Assembly (NCBI GenBank): GCA_032716605.1
Contig: CM064492.1
Span: 46,035,403-46,099,402, forward strand
Direction of reading: 5' to 3'
Source of the DNA: Paralithodes platypus
Taxonomy: Eukaryota; Arthropoda; Malacostraca; Decapoda; Lithodidae
DNA: 64,000 bases
The translations under genes were made by a program, and so were the position numbers. Positions 1 to 9,387 of the stretch are shown in pieces (positions within the stretch are counted from its first letter, which is position 1; the number at the start of each line of letters is the position of its first letter). The notes beneath the pieces were generated by a model. The model did not search any database. It saw only the letters and a list, made by a program, of their open reading frames with translations, and was not told the DNA's origin.

Positions 1-81
1 GCTAGTTAAGAAGGCACCCCACTTAAAGTAAGTGGTGAAAAATAAAAACTTATAAGTTCACATGTGCACATATAAACCCCA
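1..81. other. Unassigned flank
   Basis: This is the short AT-rich sequence to the left of the first TTAA element. I see no gene or repeat boundary in it. Confidence 0.3.
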
Positions 82-85
82 TTAA

Positions 86-565
86 CCCTCTCACCACGGA
101 AGGCCTCTTGAACGCCCATAAAAAAGCATATAACAGCTGCCCGGAAGGCCTCTTGAATGCCCAGTGGTTGAAAGCCTGTGAGCTTCGTGTGCGAGGCGTC
201 GGTCCGACGCATGTAAACAACAGCCGGCTGGACCGACGCCCCGCATCTCCGGCCACAAGAAGGAGAGCGTCGCTTGTTCGTGTGTGCCTGTATGTTGTTG
301 TTAAGTATCGAAAAGTGGTGTAAAGTGGCTGTTTTGGCCATAAAGTTATCTCCAATGAAATCATCATCACAGCTCAACCAGTTGACTTAGAGAGCTCTAC
401 TTAATGCCATTCTACAGGTAAATAACACAGCTACGCTTGGGGATGCGCGGGAATGCGGGAAGCAGTCTGATTAACGAATATACGGTAGCCTAGCCTAGAC
501 GTTTTTCGGCCAAAACACCCGGGTTTCGAGGAATATATATATAATACATAGCCGGGGCTGGAGGG
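86..565. mobile_element. MITE-A copy 1, piggyBac-type (TTAA) non-autonomous element, 480 bp
   Basis: The element is flanked by TTAA at 82-85 and 566-569, starts CCCTC and ends GAGGG. A second copy of exactly the same length lies at 24249-24728. Near the left end a motif GGAAGGCCTCTTGAACGCCC occurs twice, 45 bp apart, with one mismatch. The same doublet occurs near one end of the piggyBac element at 34238-38671, and the other end shares CCCTCCAGCCCCGG and GGGTGTTTTG with it. There is no credible coding capacity; the short ORFs in it are chance. It is probably mobilised by the piggyBac transposase. Confidence 0.9.
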
Positions 566-569
566 TTAA

Positions 570-903
570 ACTAGTGGATATATTCCTAAAAATATAACCA
601 AACATAAATGAATTCTTGTACTTTCGCAGAAGTATTGAACTCGTGTACTTATGCAGAAGTACTTACATCAAAAATAAAAGTCGTAGTTGCAACTACTGAG
701 ATTTCTTAAAAATCTATTACTTCACAGCCAAAACTACTTACAACAAGAATTGTTGTATTACTACTATTGGACTTTAGCACAATTTCCTGTAATGAATACT
801 ACAGAGAAATTTTATATCACAATACCTACAAACAGTATCACAGTTCGTATGTTCCGTACACATACTCCGGCGGGGTCTAGGGTGTCCTATGTTACTGACT
901 GCA
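570..903. other. Gene-free stretch, probably the 3' end or flank of DIRS1
   Basis: This is AT-rich sequence with no coding signal, between MITE-A and the poly-C run (904-918) that lies 3' of the DIRS1 recombinase on the minus strand. It contains a short near-duplicate (cagaagtatt.../cagaagtact..., about 630-665). I could not find the DIRS terminus. Confidence 0.35.
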
Positions 904-956
904 CCCCCCCCCCCCCCCTCTTTTTCTTGAAATTAAACAAAAGTGACTAAAAGGGC

Positions 957-2393
957 CGCCTAGACCCTCTGCCTTAAAGCTATACATGGCAAGGAAGGTT
1001 TGTCGAGAGCTACTGAAAGGTATCGAGTCAAAAACGTATGATTAGAGGCCCACAACTGTGTGGACTTAATATCTTCAACCGAAAGATTATTAAGGAAACG
1101 TAAAGAGGCTGCCCCCTTGCGTAAATCGTGGGTTTTGCCCACAACGCCGGGATTACTCTCTTTAACCTGTGGAGCCCCGGCTAGTTTTGTATTGTTTGTT
1201 CACCAGAACCCGGCCGGTTTTCAAAAAATGGTTTTATTCCAGAAACAATAGCGAATGGGCTAGGAATGAAGGAAAAACCACGAAAAACTGCTCAAAAAGC
1301 TTAAAGAATGGTCCTACAGAGCCCCCAAAAACGTATTTTACAAGAGTAAAAAATTGAAGGCAATTACCCCAAAAAAACAGGTTATTGCGCGCTCACGCGC
1401 ACGCACGTGGACTTTGAGAGTTTTCAACCATCGGCACGGTTGCGTAGGATACCTACACAGTTCCCATACAAATCTGAGCCCTCTCGAGTGGCTACACCTG
1501 AGGTTACGGTCGGAGCAATTAGGGTGACTCGTCAGACGCGTCGCTGGGGCTGTGCGTTACATACATCGCCGCCGGGGCTGAACGGGTTAAAGACCTCGAC
1601 CAAGAGAGAAGCCAGTATACGTTTCATCAAGCGTTTACCCGTACTTGCTACCCATAAAGCACCCTGGTGATTTAGAGGTGCCACTCTCAAATATTTGGTT
1701 AGAGCTTGCACTGGACAAAATGATGGTGCACCTTTCCCCTTTTCAACGCCGGCACCGTGAACTCTGAAAACACATGTTCACTGTGCTCATTCTTGGCTAT
1801 GAATCCTGGGGAAGGTGCAATATGAATACACTCATTAAGCCTACCAAACCTGAGGCAATTAGGTGTGTTGCTCATCGCCTCTAGCTCAGAAACTCTGTTC
1901 CCGGTAGCCAAAGCCATAAGGAATACTGCCCTTTTTAAAAGTAATGTAAAATCTGCAGTATTTTGGTACAGACGGGAATGAAGTAACGACAATGCCTTGT
2001 CCAGAGACCAGGTAGGCATGAGCTGACGGGGAAGTGGGCGGAGTTTAAAACATGCCCTCATAAAATCACTACAGATAATTGTTTCTGCACGAACAGATAA
2101 TTTAAATAATTAACAACCAATGCCACCGAGGGCACAGTTTGTTCTGTTCTAAGAATCCAAGACGTAAAAGCTTGCCAATGCGATTGATACTGTCGCTTTG
2201 TAGACTGGGTATATTGATTCATGAATTTATTGGTCACGTTGCTACCATATGGTGCTAGCCACTTGGCCTCCTGAATGTCCATAATGCACAAGTCAGCGAG
2301 GTTTCTAGGTTGCCAATTGTGTCTTAAGTGGAACAACCCGACCGGGAGTAACACCGGGTGCGGGCACCACGTGTTCAATTGCTGGTACCACAA
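957..2393 (-). pseudogene. DIRS1 tyrosine recombinase, interrupted
   Basis: The N-terminal (SAM-like) part is encoded at 2393-2058 and the catalytic part at 2061-1590 and 1161-960, on the minus strand. The catalytic signature is visible: ATGNRVSEL (catalytic Arg), HDLRK (the H-x-x-R box) and LTRYLSVALD (nucleophile Tyr). The product would resolve and integrate the circular DNA intermediate of the retroelement. MITE-B (1166-1586) splits it between the Arg and the H-x-x-R box. Taking out the MITE and one TTAA restores the frame (ASLLVEVFKE...NPG) and matches DIRS3 around 52620-52660. Relative to DIRS3 there is also a deletion of roughly 90 bp near 2065, with a frame break there. Confidence 0.88.
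1166..1586. mobile_element. MITE-B, TTAA-flanked non-autonomous element, 421 bp
   Basis: TTAA lies at 1162-1165 and 1587-1590. The imperfect terminal inverted repeats are CCTGTGGAGCCCCGGC and CCCGTTCAGCCCCGGC. The interrupted recombinase gene proves insertion with TTAA duplication. The TIR contains AGCCCCGGC, which also occurs at one end of the MITE-A/piggyBac family, so the two may be distant relatives. It has no coding capacity. Confidence 0.85.
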
Positions 2394-3545
2394 CTGCGCC
2401 GGCCACAGGGGCGCGATTAGCGAGACTACGCCCAGCTAATCCTGTAGTTTGTTGACTACGTGGCATATTAGAGACGCGTCTGGCGGCGGAAAATAGATAA
2501 ATGGAACTCCACCTGTTCCAGTCCGTCATCAGAGCGTCTGGTCCGCCCGCCGGCGTTATCGTCCGGCGGGTGAGGTACAGTGGGAGTTTGTGAGTCTCCT
2601 CTGACGCAAACAAATCCACTTGTGGATGGTAAGGCTCCGCAATCGCATGAGCGCCCATTCTACTGTTGTGCTTTGTCTCCGAGACAGAGCGTCTGCCCAG
2701 ACGTTTGCTACGCCTGGGAGATAAGATGCGTGAAGATGAATGTCCAGCCTGTTGGCTAGTATAAAAAAAAAATCTGACGCGTTTAGCAACTTCCGAGATC
2801 TCGTTGACCCTTGTTTCTGAATACAGTGAACTGCATTCAGATTGTCCATTCTGAAGGCCACCGACTTGCCCCGTAAAGCAGAGCCGTGAGCCTGAAGGAC
2901 AGATAAGGGGACTAGCAAGTCTTTGACATTGATGTGGAAGATTTCTAAATGGGACCAAAACCCTTGACCCTGATGCCCGAGGTTTGACTAAAAGCCCCAA
3001 CCTATCGTCCCTGACGCATCCGTGTCCACCCATACCGACGGCGGAGGAAAGGTTCATGACATGACTGAGTGCAACATTTCTCTCTTCGCCCAAACCGCTA
3101 GTAAGTTGTGTAATAACATTGGGATAGGCCATAATATTCCCGTCGGTAATAGTGGGAAAAATTTGTTGCCCTCCAAGATTAAACGTTTGACCTTCAACCG
3201 GCCCAACTTCACAGTTAGTTGAACCCAGTTGAGAGAACCGACTAGAGATTCCCAAAGTCTCCGTGTCGTAGTCAGACTGTGGAGAAACATAAACATTTTT
3301 TTGCAAAATCTGTTTCGAGTGTCCACACTCTGACTCAGAGTGAGAGAAGCTGTGTCCTCGACCAGCCCTATCCCCTGAAATACTCGTGAGGGAACAAGGG
3401 TTTGACTTTTACTAAGTTGACCTTGAATCCTAGAGATTTGAGATGGTTTAACGTAATGTAGACATGAGTGATGCATAACTTTTCTGTCTCTGCCACCACC
3501 AGTTAGTCGTCCAGATACCACAAGATCCTGATCCCTTGTTCTAAC
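2305..3545 (-). pseudogene. DIRS1 reverse transcriptase C-terminal part plus RNase H, broken
   Basis: The minus strand encodes LWYLDD near 3490-3520 (RT catalytic motif C). It is followed by a stop where DIRS3 has Trp, then the thumb region (GSLNWVQLTVKLGRLKVKR) and RNase H-type segments such as FRMDNLNA and LPGVANVWADALSRR. Several frameshifts scatter these over two frames (3521-3054, 3306-2305, 2918-2556). RT motifs N-terminal to YLDD are missing: sequence homologous to gag (ending ...QSPGKP) abuts it at about 3550. It would have copied the element RNA into cDNA and is clearly inactive. Confidence 0.85.
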
Positions 3546-3552
3546 ATGGGCA

Positions 3553-4789
3553 TCAGGGCTTGCCGGGACTTTGCTTGAATGCTTGTGCCAAATTGAAAAC
3601 AGTCATCCAAACTGCTGGTGAAATCAAAGAAGGAGTTAGAACTGGAGACAGAACTACTTGGCTTGCAATACGGTCAGGAAGTTTTTTCACTAAGAACATC
3701 CTCAGATCCTGCCTTGCTCGAACTGCCTCTAATAAGGCCGTCCGAATATCTCCTAAAGACTTGGATGGAAGTCTGGAGAAGCAAGCGCCGGGAAAGTTCA
3801 ATGGCTTTCCTGACTTCCGCGGCTTCTATTGCCTGAGAAGAGCGTAACAGAGACTTTGTTACTTGCTGGGTAACCATATATTGCGAAAACAGTCTAAACG
3901 CTTTACCTCTTAACCTAAACTCGCGGTCTAGGTAAGCTGGGGAAGGCGTGCTAAAGGGATCTTTTAATTCGCACAAATTGATTATTTGGGGGGCAGCCAA
4001 GAAGTCAAACAAAGCAGAGGGGACTCCGCCGGCACTAAAAAACCGGAAGAGAGAACCAAGAATGGTGTTCTTGAGGGATTTGGTGGGAAGATTTTGACGT
4101 GAAAGTAGTTGCAAATTGTGAGCCTCTGTTTCTTCTCATGCCACCCAAGGTCCCGTACCCAACTGCCCCACCTGCAAGACTGGATTAGAGGCTGAGTTTG
4201 TGATCGGAAACATATCCAACTCCGGCGTCAAAGCAGAAAGTGCCTTGACGTCGTTAAAGCCGTCATTCTTAGTCCAGTCAGAAATAGCTTTGAAGCTGAG
4301 GCAGGGGGGCAGGGCTGGTGTTGATGCATACACAAAAAAGTCATGGTTATAATAACTTGGAATGGCCTTAATATGAACATCCAAAACATTTCCTTGACTA
4401 TCCAAAGCTCTGAGTTTTCTAGACTTATTGCCTTGGATTACCCACTCATGTGGTACAGGGAACTCCCCCGAAATAGTAACTTGTGCTGCCTCTGGCTTAG
4501 TTGGTAACATTGCTACCCATGACTCATCAGGCCCGTATAAAAGAGGCATAGCTCCTTTTTTTGACTGGCGCCTTGTCTAAAAGAGGGGGAGATATGTCTG
4601 ATATGACTCGCACATTGGAAGTAGTGAGAGCTGCTGTGCCTGGCACATTGGAAATTGGATCTGACACAAGAGGAGGGTTAGGTATTTTAGCTAAAGCAAA
4701 GGATGTAGCCAGAGGTCGCACATTCGTCGACACCGCGGGAGCTCCCGCACCAACTGTAGGAGTTTCCAGCGTAGGGCCAAAGAACCTAT
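3553..4789 (-). pseudogene. DIRS1 gag, C-terminal part
   Basis: Three frames (4733-4527, 4549-4136, 4114-3553) line up with the single intact frame 48795-49856 of DIRS3 and with DIRS2 15537-14068. Recognisable blocks are MPLLYGPDESWV, NKSRKLRALD, GFNDVKALSALTPEL, DREFRLRGKAFRLFSQY and SLGDIRTALLEAVRARQDL. The role is presumed structural (Gag-like), by position. The block ends at 4789 where the Tigger-type element is inserted, and gag resumes at 9349. Confidence 0.8.
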
Positions 4790-5010
4790 TACAGTAAACT
4801 TCCGTTAATCCGAAGGGCAGCGGACCGGCCCTCGTTCGGATTAGTAGATTTTTCGGATTATCGGACTTTACCCCTATGAACCTGTGTATTAATGGCCTGA
4901 CGAAAACATTGAGGCATTAGGCCACCCAAATGACACACACACATATCATATGTTCATGAAATCACTTCAAAAGTTTACCATTGTCATTGTAGCCTATTAC
5001 CTACTTCAAA

Positions 5011-5529
5011 GGGCGGGTGCCCAACCCCGAAAGGAGTTGAAATAGGGGAGCTATCCCCCCGCCAAAGGCGGCTTTCTAGGGCCTTTCCTAGCTGATGCTG
5101 AGAGGATTGGGTTCTAGTCATGTGGTGATGAGCTGGTCTATCCGAGTGAGAACTGAGCGATCTCTGCCATACCCATAGCTTACTCTGACTGTTCCTTTTA
5201 CTTATATATCTTCTAGATCTCAAGTGGCAGCGTCTTTTCCGTGGATTGACCTCCCTACTGCCAACCTAGAAGTTGGCAGATTGGGAGCCAAAGCGTCACA
5301 TTTTTCCCTTACCCCTCAACTTTCCCTTCATTATTGCTGAGGGGCACAGGGCCTTGGGTGGGGCTTTGGTTTCCCGGGCGTTTCCGCACCTTCCTCAGCT
5401 CCCTGCCTTGGAGTGGCTTCGGTCACCCGGTCTTTGTTAGTGGTAAGCAGGGAGGATTTTGTGGGGGCGCTCGTTTGTGGCCTTGGCCTTGCTCGAGACC
5501 TTGGGGTTGTTCGGCCAGACAGCCTGGGG

Positions 5530-5573
<44 letters not shown>

Positions 5574-5574
5574 C
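5011..5574 (+). mobile_element. SINE-like element copy A, with (AAC)n tail
   Basis: This is one of four copies (others at 21642-22081, 26765-27288 and 53032-53250). It starts GGGCGGGTGCCCAACC and ends CTGGGG(AAC)n with about 15 AAC units. Flanks ctacttcaaa and ctacttccaaac look like a target duplication. A weak pol III B-box-like string GGTTCTAGTC occurs about 100 bp in, preceded by the A-box-like TAGCTGATGC; both are only suggestive. The size (about 520-560 bp), simple-repeat tail and direct repeats point to LINE-mobilised retroposition. The 3' part has an ORF shared between copies, but it merely follows the repeat. It could also be the 3' end of an unseen LINE. Confidence 0.75.
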
Positions 5575-6130
5575 CTACTTCCAAACATTCAGATTAATGG
5601 TCAAAAGAATCTGCTGATATAAACGTAAACACCATATGTCCGCATCGTCTACTAGCGAGTTTGTCTTGCTCTTGAAGATCAGATCAGATGTGGTTCGGGA
5701 AGTAATGCCTTAACAACGGCACTTCCCTGAGAGGTTCTTGTAATTTTCCTTTTGTGATTTTCCTTTTGTGATGTGCTCTGTTATATTATATTGTATTGAA
5801 AGCACCCTTGTCTTGTTGTCTTGAAAGCACCCTTGGGACGCTCCGATCACTGAACTATAAATAGTAGCGTATCGGAATGTCCAAAGGTGCGTTTTCAAGC
5901 TCAAGACTGAATGCGCTCGCAGAAAATGCGGTGCAAGCCAGTAGCGCATCGGAGCGTCCCAAGGATGCGTTCAAGAGCAAAACAAACTCTCTAGCAGACG
6001 ATGTGGTGTTTACGTTTATATCAGTAGCTTCCTTTGACCATTAATCTGAATGTTTTGAAGTAGGTTTTTTTGTAGGCTACAATGACAATGGTAAACTTTT
6101 AAAGTTAATTCATGAACATATGATATATGT

Positions 6131-6181
<51 letters not shown>

Positions 6182-6233
6182 GACAATGAACGGAGGAAGG
6201 AAAAACACAGATAAAACAAAAAGGTCCATGTGC

Positions 6234-7752
6234 CTAAAGGCATTCTCCATTCATAAAATGTTTGTAACAACTGGATTTAAACATTTGTTGATTGTAAGTT
6301 TGTGGAAAGCAATTCGAGGGAAGTGAATTCCAAAGAGTAGTAGCTCTGGGGATAAATGAATTCTGATAAGCAGAAGTTCTGCATTGTGGAGGAGAAAGTG
6401 TAAATTCATGGGCGCTCTCAGCTGCCCTAGTTCTACGGGGAAAGATGTGGAGAGGCGGCACAATTGAAGCAAGTTCCTCGGAACAATTGCTGTGAAAATA
6501 TCTGTAGAATAATGCAAGGGATGCAACGTTTCTTCGTATGGCTAATGTAGGAAGGTCCTGTGTGATTGCAGGGTTATTGATTAATCTAATAGCTTTATTT
6601 GAATTTTGTCCAACTGCCTCAATGCAACCACTCCACTTCCACCCCACAGAGGTGAACAGTAATCCATCTGAGAGCGCACATGACTTTTATATATTACGGC
6701 CAACTGCTCGTCAGTGAAGAATTCTCGAACTCTGTACAGGAGTCCCAGTTTTTTAGAGGCATTCTTAGCAATGCTTCTAACATAATGTGTCCAGCTCAAG
6801 TTAGTAGTTAATGTTACACCGAGAATGTCAATACAAGGGGAAGTGGGAATATTTACATCATTAAAAAATATATGGGAGTCAGTGAGATTCTGTCGGTTAG
6901 AAAATTGAATGTACTTGGTTTTCTGTGCATTAAAGGAAACTAGATTCTCTTGTCCCCATTCTTCAATTCTAGAAAGGTCCTGGTTCAGAGAAATTGCAGT
7001 ATTTATTTTGAATTTATAAGATCGGGTTGGGTGAAAGAATTGGTAAATGTGAAGGAACTGTGGAGTGTTGAGTCATCTGCGTAGGAATGTATTGGATTAT
7101 GAGTGGTAGATATGAGATCATTGATATGAATGAGGAACAGAGTTGGGGCCAAAACTGATCCCTGGGGAACACCAGCATTTATTGAGTGAAATTGAGAATA
7201 AAGGCCATCTACCATTACACGTATTTTTCTGTTATGAAGATAAGAAGAAATTAGTGGAACTAATGATGCAAGGCCGTAGTGTGACATCTTCGACAATAAG
7301 GATTGATGCCAGACTCTATCAAATGCCTTTGATATATCCAGTGCTATTGTATGTGTTTCACCATGTTGGTCTGTAGCTTGGTTGATTTGATGCGTAAGAA
7401 GGCAAAGAATGTCTGCAGTTGATCGACATCGTCTAAAACCATATTTCCTATCACTGATTAATTTATTATTCTCCAGATGCTTAATTATGTGATTATTTAA
7501 TATAATTTCAAAAACTTTGCCAAGAGTGGAAGTTATAGCTATTGGTCTGTAGTTTGATGGATCTGAAGAGGCACCTTTTTTAGGAACTGGATGGATGTTT
7601 GCTTCTTTCCAGGGTACTGGGAAGCATGAGGTATGAGTACACAGACGGAAAAATTTTGCCAATACAGGAGCGAGCACCAAGGAGCAATTCTTAAGTACTA
7701 TTGGAGGAATTTCATCTGGACCAGGAGCCTTATCTACTGAGAGATTCTGCAA
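6234..7752 (-). pseudogene. LINE2 ORF2: reverse transcriptase part
   Basis: The 7752-7003 frame carries KAPGPDEIPPIVLK, SNYRPIAITS, IALDISKAFDRVW, AGVPQGSVLAP and SYADDSTLH, the RT palm motifs. It breaks at about 7003, and the C-terminal region continues in other frames (6799-6581 and 6647-6234, ending near LWNSLPS). The family resembles the Jockey-like LINEs at 32790-33985, 54090-55035 and 58770-60013 but differs clearly in sequence. Confidence 0.87.
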
Positions 7753-8060
7753 AATAGTTTTGACATGTCTGGTGTGGATCTTAAGTGAGGGAATTTCAGG
7801 TGAATTAAAATTAAGTACAGGGACATCTTGATTTATTTCATCTAAGGTTGAGTTGGTGGAGAAAATATCTGCAAGAAGGTTAGCTTTACCTCGTGGGTCA
7901 CTTACAAGATTGCCAGTCGGAGATTTTAATGGTGGAATGGATGAAGCAGTAGTGAAGTTGGATTTGAATGAGTTAAGAGTAGACCAAAATATTTTGTTAT
8001 CATTTGGATTATTTAGAAGTTTATTTGCCTGCTTATGGAGAAAGTTTGATTTAGTTAGGT

Positions 8061-8992
8061 TTAATACAGTTTGGCATGATTTCTGATGTTTCTAAAGTAA
8101 TTAAAGGCTTCATGTGTTTTTGATCTTGTGTATGCATTGTAGGCTATTGCTTTTTGTTCAGTTACTCTAGCACAATTATGGTCAAACCATTTAGGTGAAT
8201 TAGATCTTTTACTGTACTTTTGATGAGGAATAAAAGTTTCCATTCCAATTTTTACAAAATCTTGTATGTGGCTCAAGGTGGAGTGTGTGCATCATTAGAA
8301 AAAAAAGAGGTCCAGGGAATATCAATAAAGAAACCTTGAAGACCCTCCCAGTCTGCCCTATCGTAATGCCATTTAGTCACCAAAACAGGTTCAGAGTGGG
8401 AAGGTGTGGTAGGTGATAGACAGGTGGCCTGTATCAGACAGTGATCAGAAGATCCAAGTGGGGACCTCACTGTAACATCATAATTTTCTGAATTGGTTGT
8501 TAAAAATAAGTCCAGTAGGTGGGAATTATGATTAGGATTATCTGGTACATGGGTGGGTTGGTTGACTAGTTGAATGAGATTAAATGAGTCTGCAAATAGC
8601 TCACATTCAAGACCAGCATCATCAGTCCTGGCTGAATGAGTGAGCCATTCAACATTATGGACATTAAAATCACCCAACACAGTGATTTCAGAAGAAGCAT
8701 TTAAGTTGAGGACACTGAGTTGTGAGGACAGAGAATCAAAAAGACTTTGCTCTGGAGGAGTATTTGGGGAACGGTAGATGCAACATATGTATTTAAATTT
8801 ACCAGCAGAAATTAATTTGTATATAGAATAATCAAAATAGGGACAATTGAAACTAGTAACCTCCTCCAGGGCAATTTCAGATTTTGCGAAGCAACATACA
8901 CCACCTTTAGGTCTGAAATTTTGGAGCAGTTGATAACCTGGAAAATTAAATCTAGATGTGTCAGATGTGGATGTTACTTGAGTCTCTGTCAA
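8061..8992 (-). pseudogene. LINE2 ORF2: APE endonuclease part
   Basis: The minus strand encodes CCIYRSPNTPPEQ, ITVLGDFNVHNVEW and SPLGSSDHCLI, the strand-nicking AP-endonuclease-like motifs of LINE ORF2. The N-terminal part is missing through 5' truncation. A frameshift near 8275 separates it from the linker (8276-8061). The protein would have nicked target DNA for target-primed reverse transcription. Confidence 0.85.
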
Positions 8993-9387
8993 AAAAAGGA
9001 GAGTAGGGGATTCTGCTTGAAGAAATTGGTGTACAGACAGGTGGCCTGTATCAGACAGTGATCAGAAGATCCAAGTGGGGACCTCACTGTAACATCATAA
9101 TTTTCTGAATTGGTTGTTAAAAATAAGTCCAGTAGGTGGGAATTATGATTAGGATTATCTGGTACATTATGTGTCCATTATGTGCTCCATTATGTGTCAT
9201 TTGAGTGGACTAATGCCTCAAAAAGGGGACTTTGGGACTTCTTGAAATTCGGACCATCGGGTGAATTCGGATTTGGCCTCAAATTGAAAAATTCGGACTA
9301 TTGGGAGATTCGAATCATCGGTCGTCGGATTAAAGGACTTTTACTGTAATTGCATTCAATAGTAATCCATCAATCTCTTCTGCCATT

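Larger units (their letters stand above)
6132..9167 (-). mobile_element. LINE2: Jockey-like non-LTR retrotransposon, 5'-truncated, with 46-bp poly(A)
   Basis: A T-run at 6132-6177 is the poly(A) tail of a minus-strand LINE. It is inserted in the right arm of T1; the arm resumes at about 9168. The APE endonuclease and RT of ORF2 are recognisable but frameshifted. The first 133 bp at its 5' end (9035-9167) repeat 8418-8550 exactly. Confidence 0.88.
4792..9346. mobile_element. T1: pogo/Tigger-type long-inverted-repeat element in DIRS1 gag, carrying two nested inserts
   Basis: TA lies at both edges (4790-4791, 9347-9348). The ends are CAGTAAACTTCCGTTAATCC and the complement of ...GGACTTTTACTG. 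The arms are unusually long: 4792-5010 plus 5575-5685 pairs, inverted, with about 5975-6130 plus 9168-9346, roughly 330 bp per arm. Without the SINE (5011-5574) and the LINE (6132-9167) it would be about 950 bp with no transposase. Removing it with one TA rejoins the gag frame (EEIDGLLLNAINRFFGP), matching DIRS2 at about 15520-15570. CAGT ends plus TA duplication are typical of pogo/Tigger. Confidence 0.85.

Noticed and set aside
5523..5573. Poly-Asn/Gln coding repeat in frames such as 5413-5622
   Set aside because: It is the (AAC)n tail of a SINE-like element read as protein; the same occurs in the other copies.
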